A program made the translations under genes and the position numbers. Below the pieces are notes generated by a model. The model saw nothing but the letters and a program-made list of their open reading frames with translations, had not been told where the DNA came from and did no database searches. A stretch of 60,000 nucleotides of DNA from Takakia lepidozioides (lineage: Eukaryota > Streptophyta > Takakiopsida > Takakiales > Takakiaceae): positions 55,120,001 through 55,180,000 of the forward strand of contig CM060733.1 of the NCBI GenBank assembly GCA_030704615.1, written 5' to 3'. Positions 31,285 through 42,914 of the stretch are shown here, one piece after another (position 1 is the stretch's first letter; every line of letters begins with the position of its first letter).

Positions 31285-33620
31285 AGTTCACACTTCGTGG
31301 GAGTTCAAGCCGAAAACTGACCGGATTTATTTGTCGAATAATTTTAAATGGTCATAGGCGTTGATAATCTAACTTCTTTGATGGTCGCGATGTTTGTATG
31401 TCTCGTCGAAGAAACCATACACGATCTCCGACCTTGAACTGGGATTAGAGTTTTTGATGTTGATCTGCATACTCATTGTATTATTTTTGAGCTTCTGCGA
31501 GGTGGAATGTAAGCTCCTTGTGAATCATAGCAAGATGAATAGCAAGGTTTTCTACAGTAGGGCTTCCAACAGTCTTCATTTGGAAAGGGCTTGCTCGAGG
31601 ATGATGACCATAATTGGAAAAAAATGAAGTTTGTTTGGTCGAAGAATGTATAGTGTTGTTGTAGGCAAACTCAGCCAATGACAAAAGGTCCGCCCAATTA
31701 TCTTGGTGATTATTTATCGTACAACGAAGATACTGTTCCAAAATCTGGTTTACACTTTCGGTTGGACCATCAGTCTGTTGATGATTAGCTGTAGAGAGGT
31801 TGATCTTAGTATCCAATATGTAAAATAATCCCCTCCAGAAATTTGATATGAACTGTGGTCCTCGATCAGATACGATGTCCTTCGGGAGTCCATGAACGCG
31901 GTAAATATTATTGAGGAAGAGTCTTGCAGTTTCCTCGCCGGTAACCGTCTTATTACATGGAATGAAATGTGTCATCTTCGTAAAACGATCTACAATAACA
32001 AGGATTGAATCGGTGATCTTTGAAATTGGAAAGTCCGTAATAAAGTCCATAGACACGGACGACCATCGACCCTTGGGAATGGGTAATGGTTGAAGAAGGC
32101 CGTAAGGTCGATGTCGTGGTCCATTCGCTCTAGCACACGTGTCGCAAGATTTTATAAATTCTTTCATGAGTTTCCACATCTGTGGCACCAATAGTCCCTG
32201 GATATCAATTTCATTGTTTTGTTGAAGCCGAAATTTCTTGCAGCCGGAAGATCATGACATGTTTGAAGAATTCGAAGTCCTATAGGTCCTGGAGGTACAT
32301 AGAGAAGTCCTTTGAAATAAAGTAAGTCATATTTTAATTCGAAATTTTTTGTAACATGTGGGTTGTCTCGAGGTCGATTTAGTTGACTTCGTAGTGTCAT
32401 GACAAATTGGTCACTCTTTAGTGCTTCTTGGATCTCTTTTATGATCTCTACATCGTCATAGGTGGACATGGATAGTTCACTTGGAGATTTGCTGGTTTCA
32501 AGATGATGGATTTTTGTTGGTCAAAAGCTGCATCCCCTTCTTTTGGCGCAAGATACGATCGTCGAGAAAGAGCATCTGGTTTTCCTTGAAGATGTCCGGG
32601 ACGGTAGGTAATAACAAAATCAAACATTGCTAGTGACATACTCCATCTCGCTTGACGTCGATTCAAAACACGAGCTCTCATAAAATACTCGAGATTTTTT
32701 TGATCGGTATAGACTGTGACCTGATGTTTAACTCTCTTCAATAGATGACGCCACTCCTCAAAAGCATCAATAATTGCTAGAAGTTCTTTGTCATGGATTT
32801 CATAATTGATCTCCGCAGCGGAAAATTTGCGAGAACGAAAACCAACAGGGTGAAGTCGGTCATCTGTACCGTATTGAGAAAGTACCGCGTCAAGTACAAA
32901 GTCCGATGCATCTGCTTCCAAAAATAATGGTTTAGATGGGTCTGCATGTACCAATATTGGAGCCGTTGTGAATGTCTGCTTCAGTCTTTCAAATGCTTGG
33001 TTAGCCTTCTCGTCCCATACAGATTTGTCCTTCCATGTGAGTCGTGTCAATGGTGCAACAATTTTGGAGTAGTCCTTGATGAAAATTCTATAGAAATTTG
33101 CAAATCCTAGAAAACATTGTACATCTCAGACCGAAGTTGCTTTAATCCACTCGATGATGGTTTGTATTTTCTTCTGATCCATAAAGATTCTTTTGTCTGA
33201 AATAATGTAGCCCAAAAATTCGACTTCAGATTGGTGGAAAAGACATTTTTCCAACGTGTCATATAGTCATTTTTCCCTCAATTTATCAAGGACAAGGCGT
33301 ACATGGCAACCATGTTCTTCTTCATTATGTGAAAATATCAAAATGTCGTCCAAATAGATGACTACAAAGTCATCTAAAAATTCTCGAAATATGTCATTCA
33401 TCATGTGTTGAAAAATTGCTGGAGCATTTGTAAGACCGAAAGACATAACACTGTATTCGAAATGTCTGTACCTTGTGCGAAAAGCAGTCTTCCATTCGTT
33501 TCCTTCTTTTATTCGTAGAAGGTTGTAAGCTCCCCTCAAGTCGATTTTTGTGAAAAAAATTGCTCGTCCAAGTTGTTCGAGGAGTCCAGAAATCAGCAGC
33601 AATGGGTGGATAATGACAAG
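31285..33620 (-). pseudogene. Ty3-type (chromovirus-like) pol: RT, RNase H, integrase
   Basis: Reading leftward, RT (33602-33267) holds [37 protein letters not shown] and [10 protein letters not shown] stop-containing connection (EVEFLGYIIS) follows. RNase H (33050-32448) has FLEADASDFVLDAVLSQ, YEIHDKELLAI and GKPDALSRR. Integrase (32469-31481) has a zinc-binding HxxxxH...CxxC head (DTCARANG), MDFITDFP, IVSDRGPQF and TESVNQILEQY with the three acidic residues. After 31480 the frame decays toward the inverted partner at 30408. The 5' part (gag, protease, early RT) is cut off at about 33620 by LINE sequence. Multiple frame breaks make it dead. Confidence 0.88.
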
Positions 33621-33624
33621 GCAA

Positions 33625-34210
33625 GGCTGGCCTCCCTGGGAGAATTTTGCATTGCTTCAGGTTTTTCAGTAGGAAAAGTCCTGCGGAATTATGGCAGCTA
33701 CTTCATCAATTGCCTCCCCTCATATCCCTAGGTAGGGTCAAGACATCGGGCTTCACTAGCTAGATGTGGGTAAAATGCACACCCCTTTGGGGCATCAGAT
33801 AGGCATTGGTCTCTCTAATTGCAACAAGTTTTCCACTGTTTTCAAGCAAATGCTAACATACTGGTGTTCTGCGCAGCTCTCTATGGCGGGCAGAGTTCCC
33901 GTAGAGTTTTGGTTGCAAACCAAATCCTTTTGGCAAGCACCTGGTTTGTTGCTTCTCTTTGGTCCCCGGTACCTGCTCTTTTCAAGACCCTTAAGGCTCT
34001 CATTAGGCATTTCATATGGGGAGCCACTGTTGTTGATTCAACCCGACGTGCTAGGGTCTCTTGGCGACAACTGTGCCTTAAAAAGAAAGATGGCGGCCTA
34101 GGGCTCTTGGACCCTGAGACGCAGATTGCGGCTCTGCTCGCCAGATGAGTGCCCCGAGCCCTTTCGTACTCGGCGGGTCCTTGGAGGTCGGTCATTCAGA
34201 TCAACATCAT
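33625..34210 (+). pseudogene. LINE ORF2 3' part
   Basis: Fragments in one or two frames read [39 protein letters not shown] (across a frame change near 33895), FKTLKALIRHFIWG and VSWRQLCLKKKDGGLGLLDP, ending in QIAALLARWVPRA. This series is characteristic of the region after the RT core in plant L1-type LINEs. It is truncated at both ends, between the minus-strand pol and a gag relic. Confidence 0.7.
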
Positions 34211-34286
34211 GAATTCCACCCCTTTCTCTTCTCCTTACTGACGGCCCTCCTTGCGATGTCGGATGGGGTGCGGATCTTCAACAAGG

Positions 34287-34830
34287 AGCACGTCCAGCTT
34301 CTGTTTATGCTGCCGAATTTCGACAATTTGCATGAGACCTCGACTGGAATGAGAAGAGTCTCATTAGTCAGTTTCGATGTGGCCTAAAAGATGATGTAAA
34401 AGATTTGTTGCTGACAATGCCAAACGTGAGTACACTGAGCAAATTCATCACCCAAGTCATTGCATGCGATAATCGTTTGTTCGAAAGACGTCAAGAGAAG
34501 CGATCTGGATGGTCGACGACGCACCATGCCACTGCTACTACGGCACCAAACACAATGATCCATCAGACATCCAGTAATGATCCTATGCAGATTGATGCTG
34601 TCCGATTCAAGCCATTGACGCCACAAGAAAAACAAAGACGGCGCTCAAATGGATTATGTCTTTATTGCGGAGAAGATGATCACATAGCATTAAACTGCCC
34701 CAACAAGAGAAGATTCACCTATCTTATTTGTGAAGAAGAAGGACGGATCGTTACACATGTGTGTGGATTATCGTGGGCTCAACAAAGTCACTATAAAACC
34801 CCATCTCCCTTACAGTGCACTCAGGCCAAA
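34287..34830 (+). pseudogene. Ty3-type gag fused to an RT fragment
   Basis: The Gag end reads RPASVYAAEFRQFACDLDW, LISQFRCGLKDDVKDLLL and IACDNRLFERR, then a CCHC knuckle, [14 protein letters not shown]. Within 20 bp, in another frame, comes [20 protein letters not shown], which is the start of reverse transcriptase. Protease and about 1 kb of pol are therefore missing: an internal deletion derivative. The RT piece runs only to about 34830. Confidence 0.75.
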
Positions 34831-35068
34831 ATGTGGGCGGAGTGGGAAACCAGAGGATACTCTGAGATTGCCAACCTGTGGGCAAGCTCTTCTGACTCCC
34901 TTCAAGCAGTCCTAGGTACAAGAAGGCTTATATCCGGCATCGATTCCATTATCAGAAGTATCCCAGATTCCAGGAAACTAATTCTTCGAAACGGTCGGCC
35001 CCTGCATTCTCCTCATAGCTGGGTTGTGGCTTTTGTATCAATATACATGGAAATCTTGACATCCAAAC

Positions 35069-35096
35069 TATTATTATTATTATTATTATTATTATT
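35069..35096. repeat. TTA microsatellite
   Basis: TTATTATTA repeats about nine times. Confidence 0.9.
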
Positions 35097-35099
35097 GCA

Positions 35100-35732
35100 A
35101 GAAAGAGACATGTGAAAGAGAGAAGACTGTTTTCTCCGGTTCTTCCCCAGACAAATCAATCCTCTCTCTTTTAATGTCCAGTTTTGTTTTTTGTTTTTTT
35201 GTTGGTGGAGGGCCTTGGAGTTTCATCACCATTGTTAGATCCATCGTTTGGAGTTATGATTTGGGTGTGTGCATTGGGTTGATACAAATTGGCATAACAA
35301 TTTTTGCAGATTTTTGTCAATTGTTTGATATTGTCCCATCCACATCAACCAAAATATTGGGGAGATCATCCATGATTTGTTTTTATTTTTTGAAAGGGGC
35401 CCAAAAAATATATTGATAGGCTTAAGAAAAAGTAACCTGGAAAGGCCATTAGGCGTTCATCAAAGGGATGGGTGCCCCACCCCTAGAGATCATAGGTTTG
35501 GCTGCCATTCATAGTTTTGTAAAACCACTTGGCTTGAACTCAGATTCAGGCCACTTGAAATATAGGTATTGAATGTCGATTGTTATCCACATAATTATTG
35601 TCAATGCCAATGGTTTCAATTTGGTTTTTGAAATATTTTTTTAAAATTCAATAAAATCAGGACCACTTGCACTAGCCTTCCAATTTTGTAATTAGGGTCG
35701 AGCCATTACGTGACTAGCCATTTGTTGCTTAT
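35100..35732. other. no gene seen
   Basis: AT-rich sequence without recognised motifs. An 80-codon frame at 35174-35416 is hydrophobic and probably chance. Confidence 0.4.
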
Positions 35733-36305
35733 TTGCAGATTTTGAATTTAGACAAGGTTCATGGCTTACTCTCAAGCAAACTGTTGAGAGTAGGGGATGA
35801 GGGCTCTGTTGTTTTTGCCCATGGAATCGGGGTGGCAAACCCCGCAAATTTTCCTATTCAGACTAGTGCCAGTAATAATAAATATTTGAGTCATAATGCT
35901 GCATCTACTATTGGATATGTGCATGGTGGTGCTCTTCCCATGGTTCCCTGTTGCCCTGCTCATGGGTCTGTCCTCCCTGGTCACATCAACCATAGCTTGC
36001 CTTGTCATTTGATCCCTCAGCTGACTACTCAACCTTACCCAGAATATACCATGGGAGAAGACTTTGATAGATATCTTCAGATGTTTGAGGTCATTGGTAG
36101 TGTAAATGAAGTGCCTGAGAATTTCAAGATGGCTATCTTTAGGATGAGCATGAAGGGACATGCTCGTGACTTGCTGCATGCAACTGTCATGGATGATCCC
36201 AGCCTCAACTGGGCAACTCTTGTGGAATGGGCAAAGACATTGTTCAAACCGCCTGAGAAGCCTCTAGACTGCTTTACAGATACCACCATCACGCAACAGT
36301 CCTAA
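35733..36305 (+). pseudogene. retrotransposon Gag N-terminal fragment
   Basis: A single open frame reads MGEDFDRYLQMFEVIGSV, ENFKMAIFRMSMKGHARDLL and NWATLVEWAKTLFKPP. This is the pattern of the Gag helical core of Ty3-type elements (large hydrophobic residues, W..L...). It ends at a stop at 36303 without knuckles. The preceding 100 codons are not recognised. No LTR is visible nearby. Confidence 0.5.
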
Positions 36306-37960
36306 TTTTCTTCAAAAATACCAGTGTCCAAGGAACCGTCATCAATCAAGGCATTACCTGCCCGAAAGGGTTTTATCTACAGTATAATGTATCCATCATT
36401 GTGAAGTTTATCATATTTCATCCAGCTCTAATCCATCAGGATGAAATCAGGTAGAGGTCACCTGAAGTTCAAATATCATTCCAGTGATACATAGTGGATT
36501 GATGTTGATACCATAAATCTCAATAGTGACTATGACATTTTGAACCATATCAAAACTTGTACTCTTTAGATCTAAGTGATGATGTGGCTTTGAATGAGTC
36601 CGTGGCTAATGAAAATTAAACTTTTTCGTCTGGCATTTGACTTATGGAATGTACTTGTTTGTGTACATGCTTTGAAATTTTGTAATTATTTAAAATGATA
36701 ATTTAAAATAGGGTCTAATTAATTGTTGCAAAAAAACTTTATAATGAAAATAGGGTGTTAGAAAACAAAGGGTTTTACAATATTACCTAAAGATAGGGTG
36801 GAAAAAAAATGTAAAATTTTAAAAATATAGCCTAGTATAAATATACCTTTGTACGCATGTGATATGAAGAAAAAAATATAGTGAACCCCCCGGGGACTAG
36901 TCGTCAAACTATTTCCCACGAGACCATCCACCAGATCAACTGTCGTGGGTTTGCAACGGCACACCCTGGAGTGCAATCGAAGAGCTCGTAACAATAAGGC
37001 TCCAAAGCCTTCTGCCTGTTCGGTCGTCTGCCACAGGCCCGACTCACGGCGGACAGACAAAGGTAGATGTAGGCCCAGCTAGCGCTTCCCATGCCACTTG
37101 CCAATGATGAAGAAGACAAGCCTTGAATATCTCTGGTCGCAAGCGCAGGGAGTTCCTGACAGTCACGATGGCTCGGGTCTGGCCCAACGCACTCTCTCTC
37201 CCAAAATCAGAGCTTGCCCCAGGTCGGACAAAGATCGTTTCGTGATGACTGTTCAAACGACGAGCGTCCTCTCAAACAGATACTTCAAACTTCTCAAACC
37301 AGTGCACATCTTCCGGAAGCAACTCTCCTAGAGACTCATCATATTCCTGAGAGCGCTCAACATCCCTCTCAAAACTCCCTCTCTCGTTCTCTCGGGCAAT
37401 CGTAATCAGGGCCTGGATCGTAAAAATTATCAAAGTTATAGTACTCTGAATCGCAACTATCTAGAGAGCTGGGCGACCTCTCATCTCTCGGTGACCAGGC
37501 CTCGGCCTCATTCATCTAGGGCTAGATGAATTCAAATGCACAGCAAGACCAGGACCATCAGTGCTGGGTTCAGGCAGGGGTGACACTAGCGAGGCAACAA
37601 TGCCAAGCAGCGCACGATGAGAAAGGTTAGTGGTAGCAGGATTAGTTGACATTGCCAAGGCAGGGTTAGTCCCACCAAATCAACTTGCACCGACAGACTC
37701 TCTTCCTCTCTGCATGCTACATAGCTAGTACTACGCACTGAGGCCATCGTCCTGCAACACAACACAATGAGCAGGGTGAGAAAGCAAAAACGCAACAGCA
37801 AGAGAAAACATCTCAAGGTGGCTGGCCGCCATTAGACAAGATTGATTAGAGAGCAACTACGAAAATGATTAGTGCGCAGATCCCTCAACAACCTAATAAT
37901 GCTGTCAGAGCGGGCAGTGGATGCTATTAAAACACCTAGACGCTACCTGGCTTCTCTCCA
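36306..37960. other. no gene seen
   Basis: 36306-36900 is AT-rich. 36900-37870 is more balanced and has several short frames on both strands with no motif. Nothing is supported. Confidence 0.4.
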
Positions 37961-37965
37961 CCACA

Positions 37966-38336
37966 AAATGAGCCTGAAGCGTATACTCCCTTCCTCTCAA
38001 GAAACAAGTTTTCCCAACAAAGGGATAAGCGGAAAGAGCAGGAGATGCGCGAGAGGAGGATCAAACACAAGGATCTGACACACATGAGCTCTCATCCAAA
38101 GCTTGTACACCAATTTCACATATACACTAACACCCGAGTACACTGCCCCTAACCTGTGTCAAGGCGTTGTCTTTATACAAAAAGCCCTAGCTTCAGTTGC
38201 CCGCCGCATGGCGAGGCGTCACAAGCCAAAACCCACGGGAACGGCTCTTTACGCCAAAAAATATATATACGATGGATGTGTATCGCCGTTTTGGATGAAA
38301 AATGATATTTCTAGCCTAGGAAAGTATGGGCCTTCA
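37966..38336 (-). mobile_element. solitary LTR-like copy
   Basis: This matches 39688-40145 over about 350 bp in the same orientation: GCGAGAGGAGGATCAAACACA, CATCCAAAGCTTGTACAC, CTTTATACAAAA and GTGTATYGCCGTTTTGGATG. On the minus strand it starts TGTGAAGGCCCATA where the other starts TGTAATGCCCCATA. No coding part flanks it on the expected side, so it is probably a solo or truncated LTR. Confidence 0.6.
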
Positions 38337-38376
38337 CAGGCTTAGATAGGCCTCGAAAAGGAGATGCACTGGGATA

Positions 38377-39274
38377 CAGTCAAACCTGGATAAATGTTAC
38401 ATCTTTTTTTGTTATATCATCCTAAATGTTATGGTTTTCTTACTTTGTAAAAATATACACTAAGAATGACAAAAAGAGTATTATTTGTTATTTGTTATTT
38501 GTTATTGAATACCTACTCTCCTCTTTTGTTAAGTCACCTCTGTAATTGTTACATTCAATAAAATAAAATAAAATAAAATAATAATAATGATGGTACTAGT
38601 ATTCAAATTCAAATTCACTATAGAATTGGGGATTTGAATTATTGAAATGGCTATTGAGATGTGCATTTGAACTATTGAGATGGCCATTCCAATATGGAGA
38701 TGTGCATTTGAACTGTTGAGATGGCCATTTCAATATGGAGATGTGCATTTGAACTATTGAGATGGCCCTTTCAATATTGACTCGTCTACTACGGCGCCTA
38801 CTATGGACGCTTTGGAATATCTCGAGTGTGATGATCAATTCAATTTGACTGAGCCATTTGAGCCGACAGATGAGGAAATATGGGATATGGTTGCACCAAG
38901 TGAAAAAATGCATGAGGACGATGAAGAAGAATTAGTCGCCTCAGATGTTTTACTCTGAGGTCAAAAGGGCTATAGAAACGGTTCATTTGTATCTTGGACA
39001 ATAGGCTTACGATACTGGTGCTGCTCTTTCAAAGTGTTTATCCATGGAGAAGGAATTGCATCTTGCTAAGCAGACGAATTGCCGGCAGAGAGACATTACG
39101 TCATGTTTTCTGCCCTCTTTGAATGTTATCTTGCATCTGAAGGACCTGTTTTAATGTTAAATTTCTAATTGTTACATTATAAAATTTCAACCTGTTTTAC
39201 TGTTATTTGATATAACTGCCTAATTGTTATAGAGTTCCTACTCTCGGAGCATAACATTTATCCATGTTTGACTG
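38377..39274 (+). mobile_element. pogo/Tc1-mariner-like DNA element, internally deleted
   Basis: The left end CAGTCAAACCTGGATAAATG is mirrored by CATTTATCCATGTTTGACTG at the right end, and both are flanked by TA, the target duplication typical of the Tc1/mariner superfamily. The length is 898 bp. The interior keeps one coding remnant at 38773-38958 (62 codons with stop): LEYLECDDQF and PTDEEIWDMV, the sort of acidic C-terminal end found in pogo/Tigger transposases. The DDE core is absent, so it is non-autonomous. Confidence 0.75.
38608..38780. repeat. minisatellite inside the pogo-like element
   Basis: About four units of roughly 45-50 bp are present, containing GAGATGTGCATTTGAACTRT and TGAGATGGCCATTYCAATAT. 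The array lies between the left terminal repeat and the coding remnant. Confidence 0.8.
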
Positions 39275-39284
39275 TACATAGGAA

Positions 39285-39585
39285 ATTGCACTTGGTCTTA
39301 GATTTCAATTCTTCACACATGGGGCCAACGACACAGGCTACCCCAGAGGTCGCCCTTGGGCCTCAACATATGAGACGCACTTGGATACATAGGAGATCTT
39401 GCACTTGGGCTTAGATGACACTGGACACTTGGGCCAACCGCACACTAGGCTATCCTAGAGGTCGCATTTGAGCCTTGACATAGGGGACACACTTGGATGA
39501 ATATAAGGGGATTGCACTTGGACTTAGATGACACTGGACACTTGGGCCAACGGCACATGCTACCCTAGTATATATTTATTATAAA
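39285..39585. repeat. tandem CACTTGG repeat, three units
   Basis: Units of about 110 bp contain TTGCACTTGG(G/A)CTTAGATGACACTGG and CTTGGGCCAACGGCAC. This is the reverse-oriented relative of 28965-29200 and 29895-30110. Confidence 0.65.
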
Positions 39586-39687
39586 GATGATATTAGTGGT
39601 TTACTTACTAAGCAACAGTGGTTTCAACAAACGTCGAAAGTTAGCTTTCCTCTCTTTGGTGCTCAACACGGGCGTGTGAAGCCTTAA

Positions 39688-40145
39688 AACAAGCCTGAAG
39701 CATATACTCATTTCCTCTCAAGAAGCAAGGTTTCACAACAAAGGGGCAAGCGGGAAGAGCAGGCAACGCGCGAGAGGAGGATCAAACACACAGATCTGAC
39801 ACAAAGCAGGTCTCATCCAAAGCTTGTACACTAACTTCACATATACACTAACATCCAAGTACACCGCCCTGACCTTGTGTTAGGGCACCGTCTTTATACA
39901 AAAGACCTAGCTTCAGTTGCTCGCCGCGTGGCGAGGCATCAGTACAAGCCAAAACCCACGGCGCCGCTTTGTTACCCTAGATCTGATGAAGGGCCAGGAT
40001 CTGGGCACCAGCCAAAACTAACCCTAACCTAGATATCATTGTAACGGTTTAACAACATTATACGCCAAACAAAATATTGTGGATGTGTATTGCCGTTTTG
40101 GATGAAACAGGTCATTTCTAGCCTAGGAAAATATGGGGCATTACA
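39688..40145 (-). mobile_element. LTR of a minus-strand Ty3-type element
   Basis: On the minus strand it starts TGTAATGCCCCATATTTTCC at 40145, and the left side lies near 39660-39690. The matching copy is at 37966-38336. Integrase sequence on the same strand lies upstream at 40.8-42.1 kb, so this would be the 3' LTR. Confidence 0.6.
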
Positions 40146-40640
40146 TCTGTGAAGCCTACCCCCCACGAAAAATCCTGAGCTCCGCGAAGGAAAACAAATA
40201 AGAAGGAAATATCACCCTCCACTGCTGGGTGAAAACCTACCAAGGGAAAACCTAGCACCTGCAAGTTGGGCCGAGGACAAAACCCTTGGCTAGGAAAACC
40301 GTGCAGGGAGTACAAATGGTGATATACCATGAAACTAAAATGTTACTAAGTCCTAGAAAGGTCAAGGCATAGGACCCCAAGAGTCACCATCCGCAAACTA
40401 AGACTAAGCCGCTGAAGAGAAGATGATCAAGCTAAAGTAGATCGGCTAAGAAGATCAAGACATCACCCCACCGTGCGCCCCTCTACATTGATACATGTAA
40501 GATCAAAAACTAGCTCGGAATGCACCAAGTCCGTCAAGGAAACAGGTTCATCCCGCACTTCAGTATTGGAGCCTTGTGGAAGAAGGAGAGCATGTCGCCC
40601 ACGTAAAATCTGATAGATCAAGTATGGACCGTCGATCTTG
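40146..40640. other. 3' non-coding part of the minus-strand element
   Basis: No ORF with recognisable motif. It lies between the end of the integrase relic and the LTR. Confidence 0.4.
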
Positions 40641-40799
40641 AGCTTAAATTTGCATGCATGCTTGCCATGCTATAATCGAACGTACACGGTTTGTCCCACC
40701 TGAAACAAGTGAGAATACTTGACACGCTTTGTTAAAATTATGGGCATGGGTTAGCTGAGCCTTATCAATGTTCATTTTGGCATCATGGATAGACACCGC

Positions 40800-42000
40800 A
40801 TGCCGAGCATGAAGATCCTCAAACAAAGGTATCAAGATCAACCGGATCGATAAGAGGGGTAGAGTGCAAAAGAGAAACACACTTGCGACCATACAACAAC
40901 TCAAAATGAGTCTTCTTGGTGCTAGCATGCACGGCGGTGCGATAAGCTAAGAGAATTGGGGGAAGAAAGGTATCCCACTCCCTGGTAAGTGCGTCATTTT
41001 TCTCCAACATTCGGCAAAGAGTTTGGTTGAAGCGTTCCGTAAGGCCATTGGTCTGGGGATGGTATGGGGCTGTGGTGCAGTGCTTAACACCAAAATTGAA
41101 ACAAACCACCGTGAGGAGCTAGTTACACAACTCCTTGCCCTGATCCGTTAGTATCTCCCAAGGATACCCATGCCGCATAAGGATCTCATTGAAGAAGAAC
41201 TGAGCTATAACATCACTAGCCTTGGAACGCAAAGGCCGGACTTCTACCCACTTAGTCAAGTAGTTGGTAGCAACACAAAAGTAGCTTAGACCCTTTGATG
41301 TGAGTGCAGCTGGACGCGGGGGAGCTGTTACAACATTCCCAACCTCGATGCCTACTTCAGCTCCACATCCTGACCCACTGCCCGCCCGTTCACCACAAGG
41401 AGAAGGGAGGGCCTCGGCTATGTGCGTACTCACTAGAACGCTGGAGCACACTGCCATCCTCAATATTCGTAATTGTTACCATTTATGTTGTTTCCGTCTC
41501 TTTTTTTCAGGCATTCGGTCTCGCACAGAGAGTCAAGTCTTGTATGAGAATGCTATGATTATTGCCTTGAAACCGGATCATGTCAACTACTTGGACCCAA
41601 TTGAGCTATGAAGATCTGGCAGTGGTAGCTTGTGATTGCGCCTGTCGAGCCTTCTCCTTCCAAAACACGTCGACTGTCTCCTCCTACTAAGTCAATGCCA
41701 ACACGAGCAAAAGCATGGGTGACAGGCAAAAGCTGCAGCTCATACAAGATCCGGGCCCTAGGGAGAGCAATGTTAGCACGACAACCTTCACACTTAGAGG
41801 TGAATTCCATGACATCCCGGTGAATGCCCAGCCAATAGTAAACCTCTTGGATGCGGGCCACGGTTTTCTTGATACCAAGGTGACCTGCATACAAGGAACA
41901 ATGGAAACGCTCCAATAAAGCATTCAGCTGGCTCCATAGTGGCACTCCAAGTAACATGACACTCCCCCTCTAGTGAGCTCCTTGAAAAGCTTATCACCCA
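40800..42000 (-). pseudogene. Ty3-type integrase relic
   Basis: Reading leftward in several frames: the zinc-binding head HCSLYAGHLGIKKT, VYYWLGIHRDV and CEGCRANIA; then VGIDLVG, a broken join, FCVATNYLTKWVEVRPL, MRHGYPWEILTDQGKELCN (second acidic residue), YHPQTNGLTERFNQTLCRML (third acidic residue) and LLAYRTAVHASTKKTHFEL. The order and residues are those of an integrase. The element differs from the chromovirus at 30-33 kb. It is disrupted near 41120 and 41300-41600. Confidence 0.8.
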
Positions 42001-42445
42001 TGAAACGGTGAGTAGACGCATTATATAGAATTTGTTTACGCAATGACTCGGATGGGCCAGCTGGCGAACGCCCTGATTGGCATCGCTAGAGTAGCGCAAC
42101 ATGTAGCTGCTCATCCATGACTACACTGCACATAAGAGGTAGACAATGGGCTTTAGAGAAGGTGGTCTGGAGTGCCTGCACCTATGATCTCCAGCCAGGG
42201 ATACCTTCACCTCATTTGTTACTACTCATGGGTAGCCAAATCAGGCCTTGAGGCTCAAGCCAATAGTCACACCGGAGTGCAGCAGGTGAATCGCAACAAA
42301 CTCGGGGGCCTAGGAAGGAAAAGAGCTGAAACACAACAAGGAACTTCCACCAAATCATTCAAATTCCCTCTAAGCAATAAATCCACCACACATACTAACA
42401 CACGAATAAATCGACTAGGATCATCAAGAAGGTTAGACCAGCCCG
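42000..42445. other. no gene seen
   Basis: A 94-codon frame at 42172-42456 (plus) has no motif. The sequence is probably more of the minus-strand element, decayed. Confidence 0.3.
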
Positions 42446-42540
42446 CACGAGGTTGATTTCCGAGAACTTGAAATCAACCTCGTGTTAACACGAGGCTGAT
42501 TTCCGAGAACTTGAAATCAACCTTGTGTTAACACGACGTT
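42444..42540. repeat. two tandem hairpins
   Basis: CACGAGGTTGATTTC, loop CGAGAACTT, GAAATCAACCTCGTG forms a perfect 15-bp stem. A second copy follows immediately with two mismatches, joined by TTAACA, itself flanked by AACACGAGG. Unit length is about 48 bp. Confidence 0.85.
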
Positions 42541-42914
42541 GAGGGTAAGTCTTTCCTAGCAAACATCACTTACTTCCCATGCTGAATTACTTCTAAGACT
42601 TTCGAAATGAGCTGGGGAAAAACAATGACAATAAGAAAGTTTTGCAAAGCATCTTGTTGTCTGCTTCTCTCTGTAATTTCACCTTTTTGTTTGGATTGTC
42701 CCACCATTGACTAGGATCCGAAATATACTCCTTCCAAAGCTTCCCCTCGTGTCTGAGGTCTGTTATGTGATAATTGCATATTGCCACATTGGCAGTAACA
42801 TGTCAAAATAACTCCAAACTAGCATAGATCCACCCGACCATCTAACGTGCAGAGCTCAACATGAAAAATTAGGAAGTAGTTTGATAAGAGGACAAAACAG
42901 GCTTTGTTGAGGAA

